IMG/VR virus record: IMGVR_UViG_3300035670_001059
Coordinates: 1 to 27,301 of that record
DNA from: a virus
Length of the DNA: 27,301 bases
Direction: 5' to 3' (one strand)
Below, in pieces: positions 16,008 through 22,506 of the stretch. The first letter of the stretch is position 1; every line of letters begins with the position of its first letter. The translations under genes were made by a program, and so were the position numbers. Below the pieces are notes generated by a model, which ran no database searches, was not told the DNA's origin, and saw nothing but the letters and a program-made list of their open reading frames with translations.

Positions 16008-16166
16008 TTAGACCGGCAACGGGGCGGTCATGATAGCAATGGCGAGGATCACGATTAGCCAGAGGCAACCAATCGCAACGGCATTGGCTTCACGGTTGGC
16101 CCGGTGGATCGCGGCTAACCGTTCGCGGTGACGGTTAGGATAGCGGTTGGAGAGGGGCTGACGCAT
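16008..16166 (-). CDS. Small single-span membrane protein (52 aa)
   Basis: The start is the ATG at 16166 with GGAG 8 nt upstream; a longer frame from 16232 would run through a hairpin and lacks a ribosome site. The N-terminal ~28 residues are strongly basic (many Arg and His). Residues about 29-48 (AVAIGCLWLIVILAIAIMTA) form a clear transmembrane helix near the C-terminus. The topology suggests a cytoplasmic basic domain with a C-terminal anchor. Small phage membrane proteins of this size can be holin-like, superinfection-exclusion or host-takeover proteins; nothing here decides. It lies after the 179-aa gene and before a terminator. Confidence 0.75.
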   Translation of the reverse strand: MRQPLSNRYPNRHRERLAAIHRANREANAVAIGCLWLIVILAIAIMTAPLPV

Positions 16167-16186
16167 GGTAATAACTCCAAAGCTAA

Positions 16187-16220
16187 ATCGGGCGGGACAG
16201 CCGAAACCGTCCCGCCCGAT
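16187..16220 (-). terminator. Intercistronic hairpin (attenuator or weak terminator)
   Basis: A perfect 12-bp stem, ATCGGGCGGGAC (16187-16198) with GTCCCGCCCGAT (16209-16220), and a 10-nt loop. On the minus strand it is followed by TTTAGCTTT. It lies between the 179-aa gene and the membrane protein gene, so it may reduce read-through or stabilise the upstream mRNA. Confidence 0.65.
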
Positions 16221-16232
16221 TGATTGATCCAA

Positions 16233-16772
16233 TTACAGCCCAAGCTCACCGAGCAGTGCCGCGCTATCGACAGCCTTGGCCGCCGTTGCGCCACGTTCCG
16301 ACTTCATGCGCTCGATGATCGCCGCGATTTCGGGAACGTTGCGAAGGGCCAATTGTCCGGCCCGGTCCTTTGCATCATAGACCGCACGAAGCTCGGCTTC
16401 GGTAATGGTCTTTTTCGCGGCGGTTGCCTTGGCCGTGGCCCATTCGGCAAATGCCCGGAAAATGATCCCGGCGACAGGCCCGGCACCTTCACCTGCCCGC
16501 TTGGACCAGTCACCTTCGAGCAATCGCGTTGCCACGGATTGCATGGCTTCGAGCTTGGTCTTCGCGGCGTCGGTCGGATCAACCGGCAGGTCAGCCTTGG
16601 CAATCGCGGCGGCGTCGGAGATTTTTTGCACAATGCCATGCACCATTGCACGAGCGCGGACATCTTCCGAGAGAGCCGAGAGGCTAACCACAAATTCCCC
16701 GGCATTGGCCACGGTGAAGGTCAGCTCGCCATTGTCATTGCTAACCGAGATGATCGAATTTTTCTTTGCCAT
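16233..16772 (-). CDS. Phage hypothetical protein with C-terminal LLGELGL motif (paralogue of 19113-19709)
   Basis: 179 residues, ATG at 16772 with AAGGAA about 8 nt upstream. A beta-strand-like N-terminus (ISVSNDNGELTFTV) is followed by a helical body. Clear similarity to the 198-aa plus-strand protein: MVHGIVQKISDA against AAHGVEQKLGDA, RLLEGDWSKRAG against RLEAGEWNITRAA, and LALRNVPEIAAIIERM against LALRRSDKLRPIIERL. Both then run through a Lys/Ala linker to a VDxxALLGELGL end. Here the motif is the extreme C-terminus. No catalytic motif is visible. I recognise this as a widespread phage protein of unknown function. It heads its own two-gene operon on the minus strand. Confidence 0.85.
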   Translation of the reverse strand: MAKKNSIISVSNDNGELTFTVANAGEFVVSLSALSEDVRARAMVHGIVQKISDAAAIAKADLPVDPTDAAKTKLEAMQSVATRLLEGDWSKRAGEGAGPVAGIIFRAFAEWATAKATAAKKTITEAELRAVYDAKDRAGQLALRNVPEIAAIIERMKSERGATAAKAVDSAALLGELGL

Positions 16773-17145
16773 GTTACTATTCCTTTTCAGGTCGTCCTAT
16801 CGGGGACCATTCCCCGGGGACAATCCCCCCCTCTATAGCCATCTGGCCGATTGTCGCATGAAAAAAATTTACCGGTCTGTCGGATAGCCCAGCCTCTATC
16901 CCCGCTCCTCTCTATCGGCCCGCCGATGTCCTCGCCCAGGCTCTCTCCCCCCGGTCAAATCGGCTATCCACTTGCCCCGTTTTCTCGCTTCTACCCTCAT
17001 ATCTGATTTGAAGTAGCCAAAACTCAGCGGACAATATCCCCGGGGATAATGACTTGATTATCCCCGGGGAAGTCCCTTTAGAAAAGACTTGCTGTAATTC
17101 CCGGGTATTAGGCATAGTGCTCTTAGTAACAACTGGAGATTTACT
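16773..17145. other. Divergent intergenic regulatory region
   Basis: 373 bp between the minus-strand 179-aa gene and the plus-strand HNH gene, with no gene seen. It holds a small GGGGA/TCCCC hairpin and a palindrome half-site (CCCGGGGACAAT, 16813-16824), a complete palindrome copy at 17037-17070 and another CCCGGG half-site with flanking TAAT and ATTA at 17096-17110. A weak promoter candidate on the plus strand is TTGCTG (17089), 18 nt, CATAGT (17113). The density of half-sites suggests the transcription control point for both operons. Confidence 0.5.
17037..17070. repeat. Copy 2 of dispersed palindrome (14-bp arms, 6-nt spacer)
   Basis: TCCCCGGGGATAAT, spacer GACTTG, then ATTATCCCCGGGGA: the longest perfect copy. 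It lies 75 bp upstream of the HNH gene in the divergent region, and GACAAT just to its left resembles a further half-site. Confidence 0.88.
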
Positions 17146-17514
17146 ATGACACTTCCAATGCCTTTTCCAGATGAATACAGCAATAAGCGTTTCTGGCAAA
17201 AAGTTAATATCCAAGGTCCCGAAGATTGTTGGGAATGGCTTAGCAGCTTTAGTGGAGGTTACGGTATTATGATCGTGGCTGGTAGAAGGCTAAGAGCCTC
17301 AAGAATAGTTCTTTTTGGGGCTCTTGGGCAAAATGAGCTATTAGCCCTCCATCGTTGTGACAACCCTGCCTGCGTGAACCCAAATCACCTATTCGCTGGA
17401 ACGCATAAGGAGAACTCTCAAGATATGGCTGTTAAGGGCCGGGCCAGGAAATCCGAAAAATATTACAACACTTTGGACACAACTGCTATGTTTCAAGAGC
17501 TGGAAATTTTCTAA
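17146..17514 (+). CDS. HNH endonuclease (free-standing, likely homing type)
   Basis: 122 residues, ATG at 17146 with GGAG about 8 nt upstream. [16 protein letters not shown] at the N-terminus and [19 protein letters not shown] at about residues 68-86 define the HNH_3-like fold: H69 with C71 and C76, then N78/H81, and a downstream THKENSQDM segment. It lacks an AP2 domain, unlike the other two HNH proteins in the window. Codon use is more A+T-rich than in the genes around it, a sign of independent acquisition. It stands alone between the regulatory region and the early promoter. No interrupted gene was seen nearby. Confidence 0.92.
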   Translation: MTLPMPFPDEYSNKRFWQKVNIQGPEDCWEWLSSFSGGYGIMIVAGRRLRASRIVLFGALGQNELLALHRCDNPACVNPNHLFAGTHKENSQDMAVKGRARKSEKYYNTLDTTAMFQELEIF

Positions 17515-17630
17515 ACGGCATTATATACTTCGCGCCTGCCCGCGTGCGCGCGTAGCAAAATTCCTCGGATGGTCAATCCCCCATCACTCGCTGAGAGGGG
17601 ACTTTATTCCATTCAGCGACCATTAGGGGG

Positions 17631-17659
17631 TTGATCGGAATTATCCGTTGATCCATCGT
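17631..17659 (+). promoter_or_regulatory. Early operon promoter
   Basis: TTGATC (17631-17636), 17 nt, CATCGT (17654-17659), about 41 bp before the ATG at 17701. The -10 box is identical to that of the late operon promoter. A second TTGATC at 17648 forms a direct repeat within the spacer. The preceding ~115 bp after the HNH gene contain only a CG-rich alternating stretch and no gene. Confidence 0.5.
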
Positions 17660-17700
17660 TCCCTCGGGGCAATCAAGCCCTCTTTGCAAAGGAACTACCA

Positions 17701-17928
17701 ATGGCCAAGACCGAAGTCGAAACCGAAGTCGTCGAAGAAGTCGCTGCGGCGGAAGCCACTGCCGAAGTCGTGGATTACACCACCGTCCCTGGCACCCATG
17801 TCCTCAGCACTGACGGCCAGCTCCTCGGCACCTATGCTGACGCCGAAGCCGCTCAGGCCTTCATCGACGGGCATGTGACGCCGCAGGGCCTGACCGCCAC
17901 GATCGTCGAAGGCCCGGCGGCCGAGTGA
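17701..17928 (+). CDS. Small acidic hypothetical protein (75 aa)
   Basis: 75 residues, ATG at 17701 with AAGGAA upstream. The first ~25 residues are almost entirely Glu, Val, Ala and Thr. The rest (GTHVLSTDGQLLGTYADAE and the Ala/Gly/Thr-rich end) could fold as a small beta-containing domain. It is the first gene of the plus-strand operon and is followed by a hairpin, which suggests higher expression than the downstream genes. Strongly acidic early phage proteins can act as DNA mimics or host inhibitors. That is a possibility only; no family was recognised. Confidence 0.8.
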   Translation: MAKTEVETEVVEEVAAAEATAEVVDYTTVPGTHVLSTDGQLLGTYADAEAAQAFIDGHVTPQGLTATIVEGPAAE

Positions 17929-17935
17929 TCGCATC

Positions 17936-17972
17936 TGACCCGGGGGAAGGACGGCTCTCCCGGGTCACTTTT
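17936..17972 (+). terminator. Partial intrinsic terminator after first early gene
   Basis: TGACCCGGG (17936-17944) pairs with CCCGGGTCA (17959-17967), extended by three further pairs including a wobble, and is followed by CTTTTC. The short T-tract suggests incomplete termination, allowing read-through to the next gene. Confidence 0.65.
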
Positions 17973-17989
17973 CAAGGGGAGGTACTTTA

Positions 17990-18190
17990 ATGACCATCCA
18001 ACGCTCTTACGGCGAGGTTGAGTTCCACTGCGATGGAACCGGCTGCCACGAAGTCTTCGAAACCGAGACAAGGGATTGGGAAACTGCCCTAGAGCTCTAT
18101 CGGGCCTCTGACTGGACAACCCGGCGGGTGGGTGAGGACTTTCTCCACATCTGCCCCGACTGCCTCCAAGCCGAAGCTCCGATCCTATGA
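17990..18190 (+). CDS. Small zinc-ribbon-like hypothetical protein (66 aa)
   Basis: 66 residues, ATG at 17990 with a strong GGAGG 8 nt upstream. Cysteines at 14, 19, 55 and 58 (HCDGTGCHEVF and HICPDC) form a two-knuckle pattern likely to bind zinc. The linker is helical and carries DWETALELYRASDW. The stop overlaps the next start (ATGA). Function unknown; one of several small Cys-pair proteins in this arm. Confidence 0.82.
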   Translation: MTIQRSYGEVEFHCDGTGCHEVFETETRDWETALELYRASDWTTRRVGEDFLHICPDCLQAEAPIL

Positions 18191-18639
18191 CCGGCAGGAC
18201 CGAGCGCGTCTCCCGCGAACATCGGATTTACCTTGCCGTCTGGCGCAAGGCCTTCACTGATCAGCCGAAGATCATCAAGCTCAAGGCCTCGAGCTTCTCC
18301 GCTGCTCTTGTCATGCGGACAGGGCTTTATCGCGCTATCCGACCCTACCGCTTCGGTGAGCTCCATGATGAGGAGCTGTTCCAAGCCGCTGAGGGCTTCG
18401 TCGTCTCGGTGGTTAAGCTCAAGAACCCCAAGGCCCAGCACGAGGTCGTTCTCAAGCCCCGAGCGACGCTGACTGAACTCGAAGCCGAGCTCGAAGCTCT
18501 CGGGATCACAGAAGCCGATCTAGCCCTGCCGGAAGAGATCGAACTCCACGGAAAGCTGGTGGAACTCCTGCCCACCAGCACGAACCAAACAACCAAGCAA
18601 CCAATCGGGAATAAATTCTACAACCGCCAGGAGGACTAG
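18187..18639 (+). CDS. Hypothetical protein (150 aa)
   Basis: 150 residues starting at the ATG of an ATGA overlap with the upstream gene. The N-terminal ~75 residues are basic (RTERVSREHRIYLAVWRKA, then KIIKLKASSFSAALVM) and may bind nucleic acid. The region around 92-110 (TLTELEAELEALGITEADL) is a leucine-rich helical segment. The C-terminus is polar and likely disordered. No family was recognised. Confidence 0.8.
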   Translation: MTGRTERVSREHRIYLAVWRKAFTDQPKIIKLKASSFSAALVMRTGLYRAIRPYRFGELHDEELFQAAEGFVVSVVKLKNPKAQHEVVLKPRATLTELEAELEALGITEADLALPEEIELHGKLVELLPTSTNQTTKQPIGNKFYNRQED

Positions 18640-18641
18640 CC

Positions 18642-18992
18642 ATGACTTGGACGAACCAAGACTTTCGAGCCTATCCGGCTAAGTGCTTCTCTCTCCATCG
18701 AGAAGCCGCGATCAAGCCCCATGTCCCGATCAACCTCGGGGCTTGGAAGTCCCAAGCTGCCGCGGATACCGAAGTCCTACTCTTCCGTAAATTCCGCTTC
18801 CTCGTCCGATCAAACCCGGGGGTTGATCTTTCCCTAGACAAGCTCTTCTCCGAAAACAACTTCCGAACCCGGAGATTCGTCAATGCCCTTGGGGATTGGT
18901 CTGTCACCCTAACTGCCCGACCGAACTTTGACACCGAGCTTCTCAGGCTTAATCCCGACCTAGCCCGGTTGCTCCCCGAGGGGTGTCAATAG
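18642..18992 (+). CDS. Hypothetical protein (116 aa)
   Basis: 116 residues, ATG at 18642 with AGGAGG about 7 nt upstream, which overlaps the end of the preceding gene. It is basic with several aromatic residues (FLVRSNPGVDLSLDKLF, then NALGDWSVTLTARPNF) and no cysteine motif or membrane span. It is followed by 120 bp with a promoter candidate. Function unknown. Confidence 0.78.
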   Translation: MTWTNQDFRAYPAKCFSLHREAAIKPHVPINLGAWKSQAAADTEVLLFRKFRFLVRSNPGVDLSLDKLFSENNFRTRRFVNALGDWSVTLTARPNFDTELLRLNPDLARLLPEGCQ

Positions 18993-19023
18993 AAAAAATT
19001 TCCGCCTCAGACCACGATGCCTA

Positions 19024-19052
19024 TTGACCCGGGCCACCGTCCTAATCCATAT
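19024..19052 (+). promoter_or_regulatory. Putative promoter for the 198-aa gene
   Basis: TTGACC (19024-19029), 17 nt, CCATAT (19047-19052), 60 bp before the ATG at 19113. The spacing is ideal; the -10 box is only partly consensus. It lies in the 120-bp gap after the previous gene and would give the 198-aa gene independent expression. Confidence 0.4.
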
Positions 19053-19112
19053 CTGTCCGTGGCAACCGGGAAACACTCTTCCCACCAATCCCTGCCACGA
19101 AAGGAATTTCCA

Positions 19113-19709
19113 ATGACCGAAGTCTCCACTGCCCCCAAGACCGAAAAGATCCCTGTCACCATGACTGACGGCCGGGTGGTCGAATTCAACAAGAAGCAGA
19201 AGCTCGTCAAGACCTCGACCTTCGACAATGGCGTTGTCACCACCCGCCTGGACTTCGTCAACGGTGAAACCCGGGATTTCACTGTCCCCGAGAGCCTCGT
19301 CCTCCGCTTCGCCGCTCATGGCGTCGAGCAGAAGCTCGGCGATGCGATCGCGGGTGAAAGCGACATGGGCGATGCCGTCCTCTCGGTCGATGACCTGATC
19401 AAGCGCCTCGAAGCCGGCGAATGGAACATCACCCGTGCGGCTGGTGGTTTTGCCGGAACCTCGATCCTGATCCAGGCGCTGGTCGAAGCCTCGGGCAAGC
19501 CGGTGGAAGACATCAAGGGCTTCCTGGCCAACAAGACCCAGGCCGAGAAGCTGGCCCTCCGCCGTTCGGACAAGCTCCGTCCGATCATCGAGCGGCTGGA
19601 AGCAGCCAAGGCCTCGAAGTCGAAGTCGACTGTCGACACCGGCGCGCTGCTCGGCGAACTCGGTCTGGGCGATGCCCCGGCCAAGGGCAAGAAGGACGCC
19701 GAAGGCTAA
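19113..19709 (+). CDS. Phage hypothetical protein with LLGELGL motif (paralogue of 16233-16772)
   Basis: 198 residues from the ATG at 19113, chosen for its AAGGAA site about 7 nt upstream; an in-frame ATG at 19017 has no such site and would add a Pro/His-rich leader. The N-terminal domain has beta-strand-like segments (EKIPVTMTDGRVVEF). The helical body aligns with the 179-aa minus-strand protein (AAHGVEQKLGDA, RLEAGEWNITRAA, LALRRSDKLRPIIERL). It ends with STVDTGALLGELGL plus a further 15-residue Lys/Ala/Gly tail. Function unknown. It is followed by a strong terminator, implying substantial expression. Confidence 0.87.
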   Translation: MTEVSTAPKTEKIPVTMTDGRVVEFNKKQKLVKTSTFDNGVVTTRLDFVNGETRDFTVPESLVLRFAAHGVEQKLGDAIAGESDMGDAVLSVDDLIKRLEAGEWNITRAAGGFAGTSILIQALVEASGKPVEDIKGFLANKTQAEKLALRRSDKLRPIIERLEAAKASKSKSTVDTGALLGELGLGDAPAKGKKDAEG

Positions 19710-19756
19710 CCCTTTCCCTCCCCCAGCGGGCAACTCCCCTCCCGCCCGCTGAAACG

Positions 19757-19794
19757 ATCCCCCAGCAGCGCCATGCTGCTGGGGGATTTTCTTT
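19757..19794 (+). terminator. Strong intrinsic terminator closing the early operon
   Basis: A perfect 13-bp stem (19757-19769 with 19775-19787; core CCCCCAGCAGC / GCTGCTGGGGG), a 5-nt loop, and then TTTCTTT. It lies 47 bp after the 198-aa gene. Confidence 0.92.
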
Positions 19795-19816
19795 GGCCGT
19801 TCGCTGTGGACGGGAA

Positions 19817-19845
19817 TTGACAATTCCCGGGGATAATGGTTTTAT
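19817..19845 (+). promoter_or_regulatory. Promoter overlapped by palindrome copy 3
   Basis: TTGACA (19817-19822, consensus), 17 nt, TTTTAT (19840-19845). The spacer and -10 box lie within the palindrome 19826-19855, so a protein bound there would block RNA polymerase. It comes directly after the strong terminator and 38 bp before the next start codon. Confidence 0.5.
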
Positions 19846-19855
19846 TATCCCCGGC
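19826..19855. repeat. Copy 3 of dispersed palindrome
   Basis: CCCGGGGATAAT, spacer GGTTTT, then ATTATCCCCGGC: 11 of 12 pairs, with only the outermost pair broken. It lies 27 bp before the ATG at 19883. Confidence 0.85.
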
Positions 19856-19882
19856 GATTATGCCAAGTGGAGGGAACCACTG

Positions 19883-20155
19883 ATGAAAAAGCAACTAACC
19901 AAGCTCCCCGTCCGACCGATCAGGGAGATAACTAAGGACATCGAAGCCGATATTGCCGCAGGGAATTGGTCCCGCTCGGCCTCGGCTTACGCCCGGCCGT
20001 ATCTCAGAGCTATGAAAGAGCTCGGCTCGGTCTCCGACAAGTATCTTCTCGATTCCGGTCGCAGCGTCGTGCTGTATTTCCTCTCTAACGCCAGCACCTG
20101 GCGCGGGGATGTCGCCAGAAAGATCAAGAACGAACTGCGGAGTATCTTGGCATGA
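19883..20155 (+). CDS. Small basic hypothetical protein (90 aa)
   Basis: 90 residues from the ATG at 19883 with GGAGGG about 9 nt upstream; the frame is open further upstream through the terminator, but those starts are not credible. The protein is basic and helical (MKKQLTKLPVRPIREITKD, then ARPYLRAMKELGSVSDKY), with no cysteine motif or membrane span. First gene of the second plus-strand operon, behind a palindrome-covered promoter. Its stop overlaps the next start (ATGA). Function unknown. Confidence 0.8.
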   Translation: MKKQLTKLPVRPIREITKDIEADIAAGNWSRSASAYARPYLRAMKELGSVSDKYLLDSGRSVVLYFLSNASTWRGDVARKIKNELRSILA

Positions 20156-20463
20156 ACCTCAAGGACTTCAACCTCGATGGGACAGAAGCAACCAAGCTCC
20201 TCGAAATCGACAGCCTAGTCCACTACGGACTTCCCCGCGATCGGGCTGAGAAGCTCGTCGGTCAGCTCTATGACCTTATCGACGGACCTTGGCAGGACAT
20301 CCTCACGCCGCTGGCAGACAGTGTGCAGGACGATGACGTGGCACTGCTCTCTACGTTCTTTGTCTCGTTTGTTTATTCCTGGGCTCAGGATCGGGCTCTC
20401 GTGGCTTCTCTAGTCCAGAACCGGATACTCGACAAGGTTCGCAGGGAGAACGGTCATGGATGA
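20152..20463 (+). CDS. Hypothetical protein (103 aa)
   Basis: 103 residues starting in an ATGA overlap. Acidic and helical in the first two thirds (DGTEATKLLEIDSLVHYGL, then LVGQLYDLIDGPWQDIL). A hydrophobic segment at about 67-83 (LSTFFVSFVYSWAQDRA) is too polar for a confident membrane span. The end overlaps the next gene by 8 nt. No family was recognised. Confidence 0.8.
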   Translation: MNLKDFNLDGTEATKLLEIDSLVHYGLPRDRAEKLVGQLYDLIDGPWQDILTPLADSVQDDDVALLSTFFVSFVYSWAQDRALVASLVQNRILDKVRRENGHG

Positions 20464-20968
20464 TTTCTTCGCCGAGCTCGAAGCCGAAATTGCCAAGTCT
20501 GTCAAATCCGATCAGCTGAAAAAGGATCGCGATGCCCTGAGAAAGCGCGCGAACACCATGACGCTGTCGGCTGAGACAAGAGCCCGAGCGGCTGAGGAAT
20601 ACCGCCAGATCAACGCGGTGCTTGCAGCTCAGGAATATCAAGCCATCAAGACAGTGGCGCTGTTCACTGAACAAACCTGCGACGGTTGTGGCTCAGTCCA
20701 TCGGATCTTTCTCCAATACATGGAGCTGCAGCAGCTGGTCCGCCGACCCTCGACCCAGCAATGGGTTCGGGTTACTGCCCCGAAGCCCGAAGCTGTCCTC
20801 CCCCGGGAGACACTTCTCCAGCCCATGACCACACATCTATGCGCGAACTGCTGTGAGGATCACGGGTTCGCGCTGCTGACGGCAAATAGGCTGCCGTCGA
20901 GAAAGGACACGCTTGTCCCGTCGTTTACTTATGAGCAAGCGGATATCAACGCAGCAGAAGCTGCCTAA
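20456..20968 (+). CDS. Hypothetical zinc-ribbon protein with N-terminal coiled coil (170 aa)
   Basis: 170 residues, ATG at 20456 with GGGAGA upstream. Residues 1-60 are a charged helix with coiled-coil character (FFAELEAEIAKSVKSDQLKK). Cys pairs at 75/78 (TCDGCGSVHRIF) and 129/132 (LCANCCEDH) form a probable zinc ribbon. The arrangement suggests an oligomeric adaptor or a nucleic-acid-binding protein. Overlapping starts and stops tie it to the same transcript as its neighbours. No named family was recognised. Confidence 0.83.
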   Translation: MDDFFAELEAEIAKSVKSDQLKKDRDALRKRANTMTLSAETRARAAEEYRQINAVLAAQEYQAIKTVALFTEQTCDGCGSVHRIFLQYMELQQLVRRPSTQQWVRVTAPKPEAVLPRETLLQPMTTHLCANCCEDHGFALLTANRLPSRKDTLVPSFTYEQADINAAEAA

Positions 20969-20983
20969 CCGAGGATCATCCCA

Positions 20984-21169
20984 ATGGCTAGAACTGCCAA
21001 AATCGACCGGCCCAGGCCGACAGAAATCCAGCTCCCAGCTTCGATCCGGGCCAAGATCGACTCGGAGCTTTATTCAGAAATCGAAGGCCGGGTGCCGCAT
21101 GGTGCCCTGTCCGAGCTCTTTGTGGGTCTGGCGGCGGATTGGCTTAAGGCTCGGGGGGTTGTCGTATGA
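20984..21169 (+). CDS. Small ribbon-helix-helix-like protein (61 aa)
   Basis: 61 residues, ATG at 20984, preceded by GAGGAT about 8 nt upstream. A basic N-terminus is followed by a short strand (TEIQLPASIR) and two helices (AKIDSELYSEIEGRV, then GALSELFVGLAADWL), the layout of small MetJ/Arc-type ribbon-helix-helix DNA-binding proteins. It could be a regulator, for example of the palindromes in this genome, but no direct evidence links them. The stop overlaps the next ATG. Confidence 0.75.
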   Translation: MARTAKIDRPRPTEIQLPASIRAKIDSELYSEIEGRVPHGALSELFVGLAADWLKARGVVV

Positions 21170-21432
21170 GCAAGCCGGACTTCATCGTCCAGCCCCAGCG
21201 TTCCGACGGTCGAGGCTTCGTCCCTTGTGAGCTTCACCGGGCGACCAACTTCGCCGTCATCCGGGTTGAGAACTTCACCCGAAAGGGCCGGCGTTTCACA
21301 GCTTCTCGGACTATTGCACGCTTCGCGACGAAGAGCCAAGCCGAGGGGCTGGCTGAGAGCAACCGGAAGCTCCATACCCCAACAGCGAAGCATTTAATTA
21401 GGAAGCTTGGGCAGAGGATTGTAAAACCATGA
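21166..21432 (+). CDS. Small basic hypothetical protein (88 aa)
   Basis: 88 residues starting in an ATGA overlap with the previous gene. It is strongly basic, with strand-like segments (NFAVIRVENFTRKGRRFTA) and a helical Lys/Arg-rich C-terminus (KHLIRKLGQRIVKP). A nucleic-acid-binding role would fit the charge. No family was recognised. Its stop overlaps the next start. Confidence 0.78.
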   Translation: MSKPDFIVQPQRSDGRGFVPCELHRATNFAVIRVENFTRKGRRFTASRTIARFATKSQAEGLAESNRKLHTPTAKHLIRKLGQRIVKP

Positions 21433-21779
21433 CCGACCTGGCACAACAGATCAAAGCACTGGCTGAGAAGGCGACGGTTGAGGCTGGGGAGGTGTGGACC
21501 GAAGCTTATGAAGCCGCGATGCTCGATAAATACGCAATACACATGCAATCGTCGAAGGCCGCAACCGCCATAATCTCCGCCGCTATCACCGCAGCAGAAC
21601 AGCGCGGGGCGGAGAGGGAGCGGGGGAAGGTGGTGGCTTGGATCAAAGCCGAAAACGAGCTTTGTGACTGCTACGCCCACAGCGCAGGTGAATGTGCCTG
21701 TGGGGCTTGGTATGGCAACAAAAGTTGGCCGTTTGATCGCTTCGCCGACGCAATCGAAACAGGAGCGCATGATGTTTGA
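21429..21779 (+). CDS. Hypothetical protein (116 aa)
   Basis: 116 residues beginning in an ATGA overlap. The first ~85 residues are Ala/Glu-rich and helical; a Cys-rich segment near residues 79-92 (LCDCYAHSAGECACGAWYG) could bind a metal. The gene ends inside the ribosome site region of the next gene, overlapping it by 8 nt. Function unknown. Confidence 0.78.
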   Translation: MTDLAQQIKALAEKATVEAGEVWTEAYEAAMLDKYAIHMQSSKAATAIISAAITAAEQRGAERERGKVVAWIKAENELCDCYAHSAGECACGAWYGNKSWPFDRFADAIETGAHDV

Positions 21780-22104
21780 GACAGTTAGCCTTAAGGCTTG
21801 CCGGAAATGCGGCTGCGACAAAGCTGACACCGATATGCGGCGCAAATACTGGTTCGCTGAGTGCTTGCACTGCGGCTATCACACCGAAGCGGCGGATACC
21901 GAAGCCCAAGCAATCACCGCATGGAACGCTCGCGCATCCGAAGCACATACTCTGCGTGTGGCTGAGGCTGTGAGGGCAGCTTGTGCAGCGGTTGCCTATA
22001 CCGAATGTGCCAAGACCCGCCATGTGACTTTGGGTGAAAAAGCAGAACAAGCCATCCGCGCCCTCGATATTGGGCGGATTATTGAGGAGGTGGGGCGTGA
22101 CTAA
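21772..22104 (+). CDS. Lar-like (restriction alleviation family) zinc-ribbon protein
   Basis: 110 residues from the ATG at 21772, chosen over the adjacent ATG at 21769 because AGGAG then has a 6-nt spacer. SLKACRKCGC (C10, C13), AECLHCGYHT (C31, C34) and the EAQAITAWNARA segment at about 44-55 match the compact Lar-type zinc ribbon, in which a W-N-x-R motif follows the second knuckle. In Rac prophage, Lar modulates host type I restriction, but most phage homologues are untested, so the activity is uncertain. A C-terminal helical extension of ~55 residues is extra. Confidence 0.75.
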   Translation: MFETVSLKACRKCGCDKADTDMRRKYWFAECLHCGYHTEAADTEAQAITAWNARASEAHTLRVAEAVRAACAAVAYTECAKTRHVTLGEKAEQAIRALDIGRIIEEVGRD

Positions 22105-22267
22105 CCTGATCGAACAAGCGAAGGCGATGGCTGAGAGGCTGGAGAATTTCAGCGCGGGGCCTGCCGCCAGATTAACTGGCGTTTCAATCGGCACGGAAAC
22201 TTTCAGCTTTGTCGAATACGCCGCCCTTATCCGCCAACTCATTGCACAAATTGAAAGGACCTCTTAA
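22097..22267 (+). CDS. Small hypothetical protein (56 aa, GTG start)
   Basis: The GTG at 22097 has GAGGAGG 6 nt upstream, a strong site, and overlaps the previous stop; the earlier in-frame ATG at 22034 has none. The 56-residue protein is helical at both ends (TNLIEQAKAMAERLENF, then EYAALIRQLIAQIERTS) with a Gly/Thr-rich centre. Function unknown. Confidence 0.72.
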   Translation: MTNLIEQAKAMAERLENFSAGPAARLTGVSIGTETFSFVEYAALIRQLIAQIERTS

Positions 22268-22269
22268 CC

Positions 22270-22467
22270 ATGTGTCATCTCGTCTCTTGGCTCGAACCCC
22301 CAGCCAAAACCTCCGCCGGGCTTAACCTCCCACAGATGAAGGTCTTCCCCGACATCGAAGAGGCCAAGCCCTTTGCCGAAATCCTTCTCCTCTCCGGCTG
22401 CACGGAAGTGCAAGTCTGGAAGCGGGTTCTCAATCCGACTGTCATTCAAAGCGTGAAATGGAATTAA
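22270..22467 (+). CDS. Small hypothetical protein (65 aa)
   Basis: 65 residues, ATG at 22270, two bases after the previous stop, with AAAGGA about 10 nt upstream. Short strand/helix segments (LPQMKVFPDIEEAKPFAEIL) and no cysteine pair motif. It precedes the helicase gene by 39 bp, a gap holding a 5-bp hairpin (TGGGC/GCCCA at 22472-22486) and the helicase ribosome site. Function unknown. Confidence 0.72.
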   Translation: MCHLVSWLEPPAKTSAGLNLPQMKVFPDIEEAKPFAEILLLSGCTEVQVWKRVLNPTVIQSVKWN

Positions 22468-22506
22468 CCCTTGGGCGATAAGCCCACCAATCCGAAAGGA
22501 AGTTAA

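Noticed and set aside
16852-16880. A7 tract as a terminator on the minus strand
   Set aside because: No stable GC-rich stem precedes the T-run; only a 3-bp stem can be drawn.
17518-17630. Possible tRNA or small RNA after the HNH gene
   Set aside because: No cloverleaf with acceptor and T-arm signature could be formed; only an alternating CG-rich stretch and the approach to a promoter.
19017-19112. Upstream extension of the 198-aa protein from an ATG at 19017
   Set aside because: It would include a promoter-like sequence, has no ribosome site and gives an atypical Pro/His-rich leader; the ATG at 19113 has AAGGAA at proper spacing.
22472-22486. TGGGC/GCCCA hairpin before the helicase gene as a riboswitch
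   Set aside because: Only 5 bp and no surrounding conserved structure; too small to support a call.
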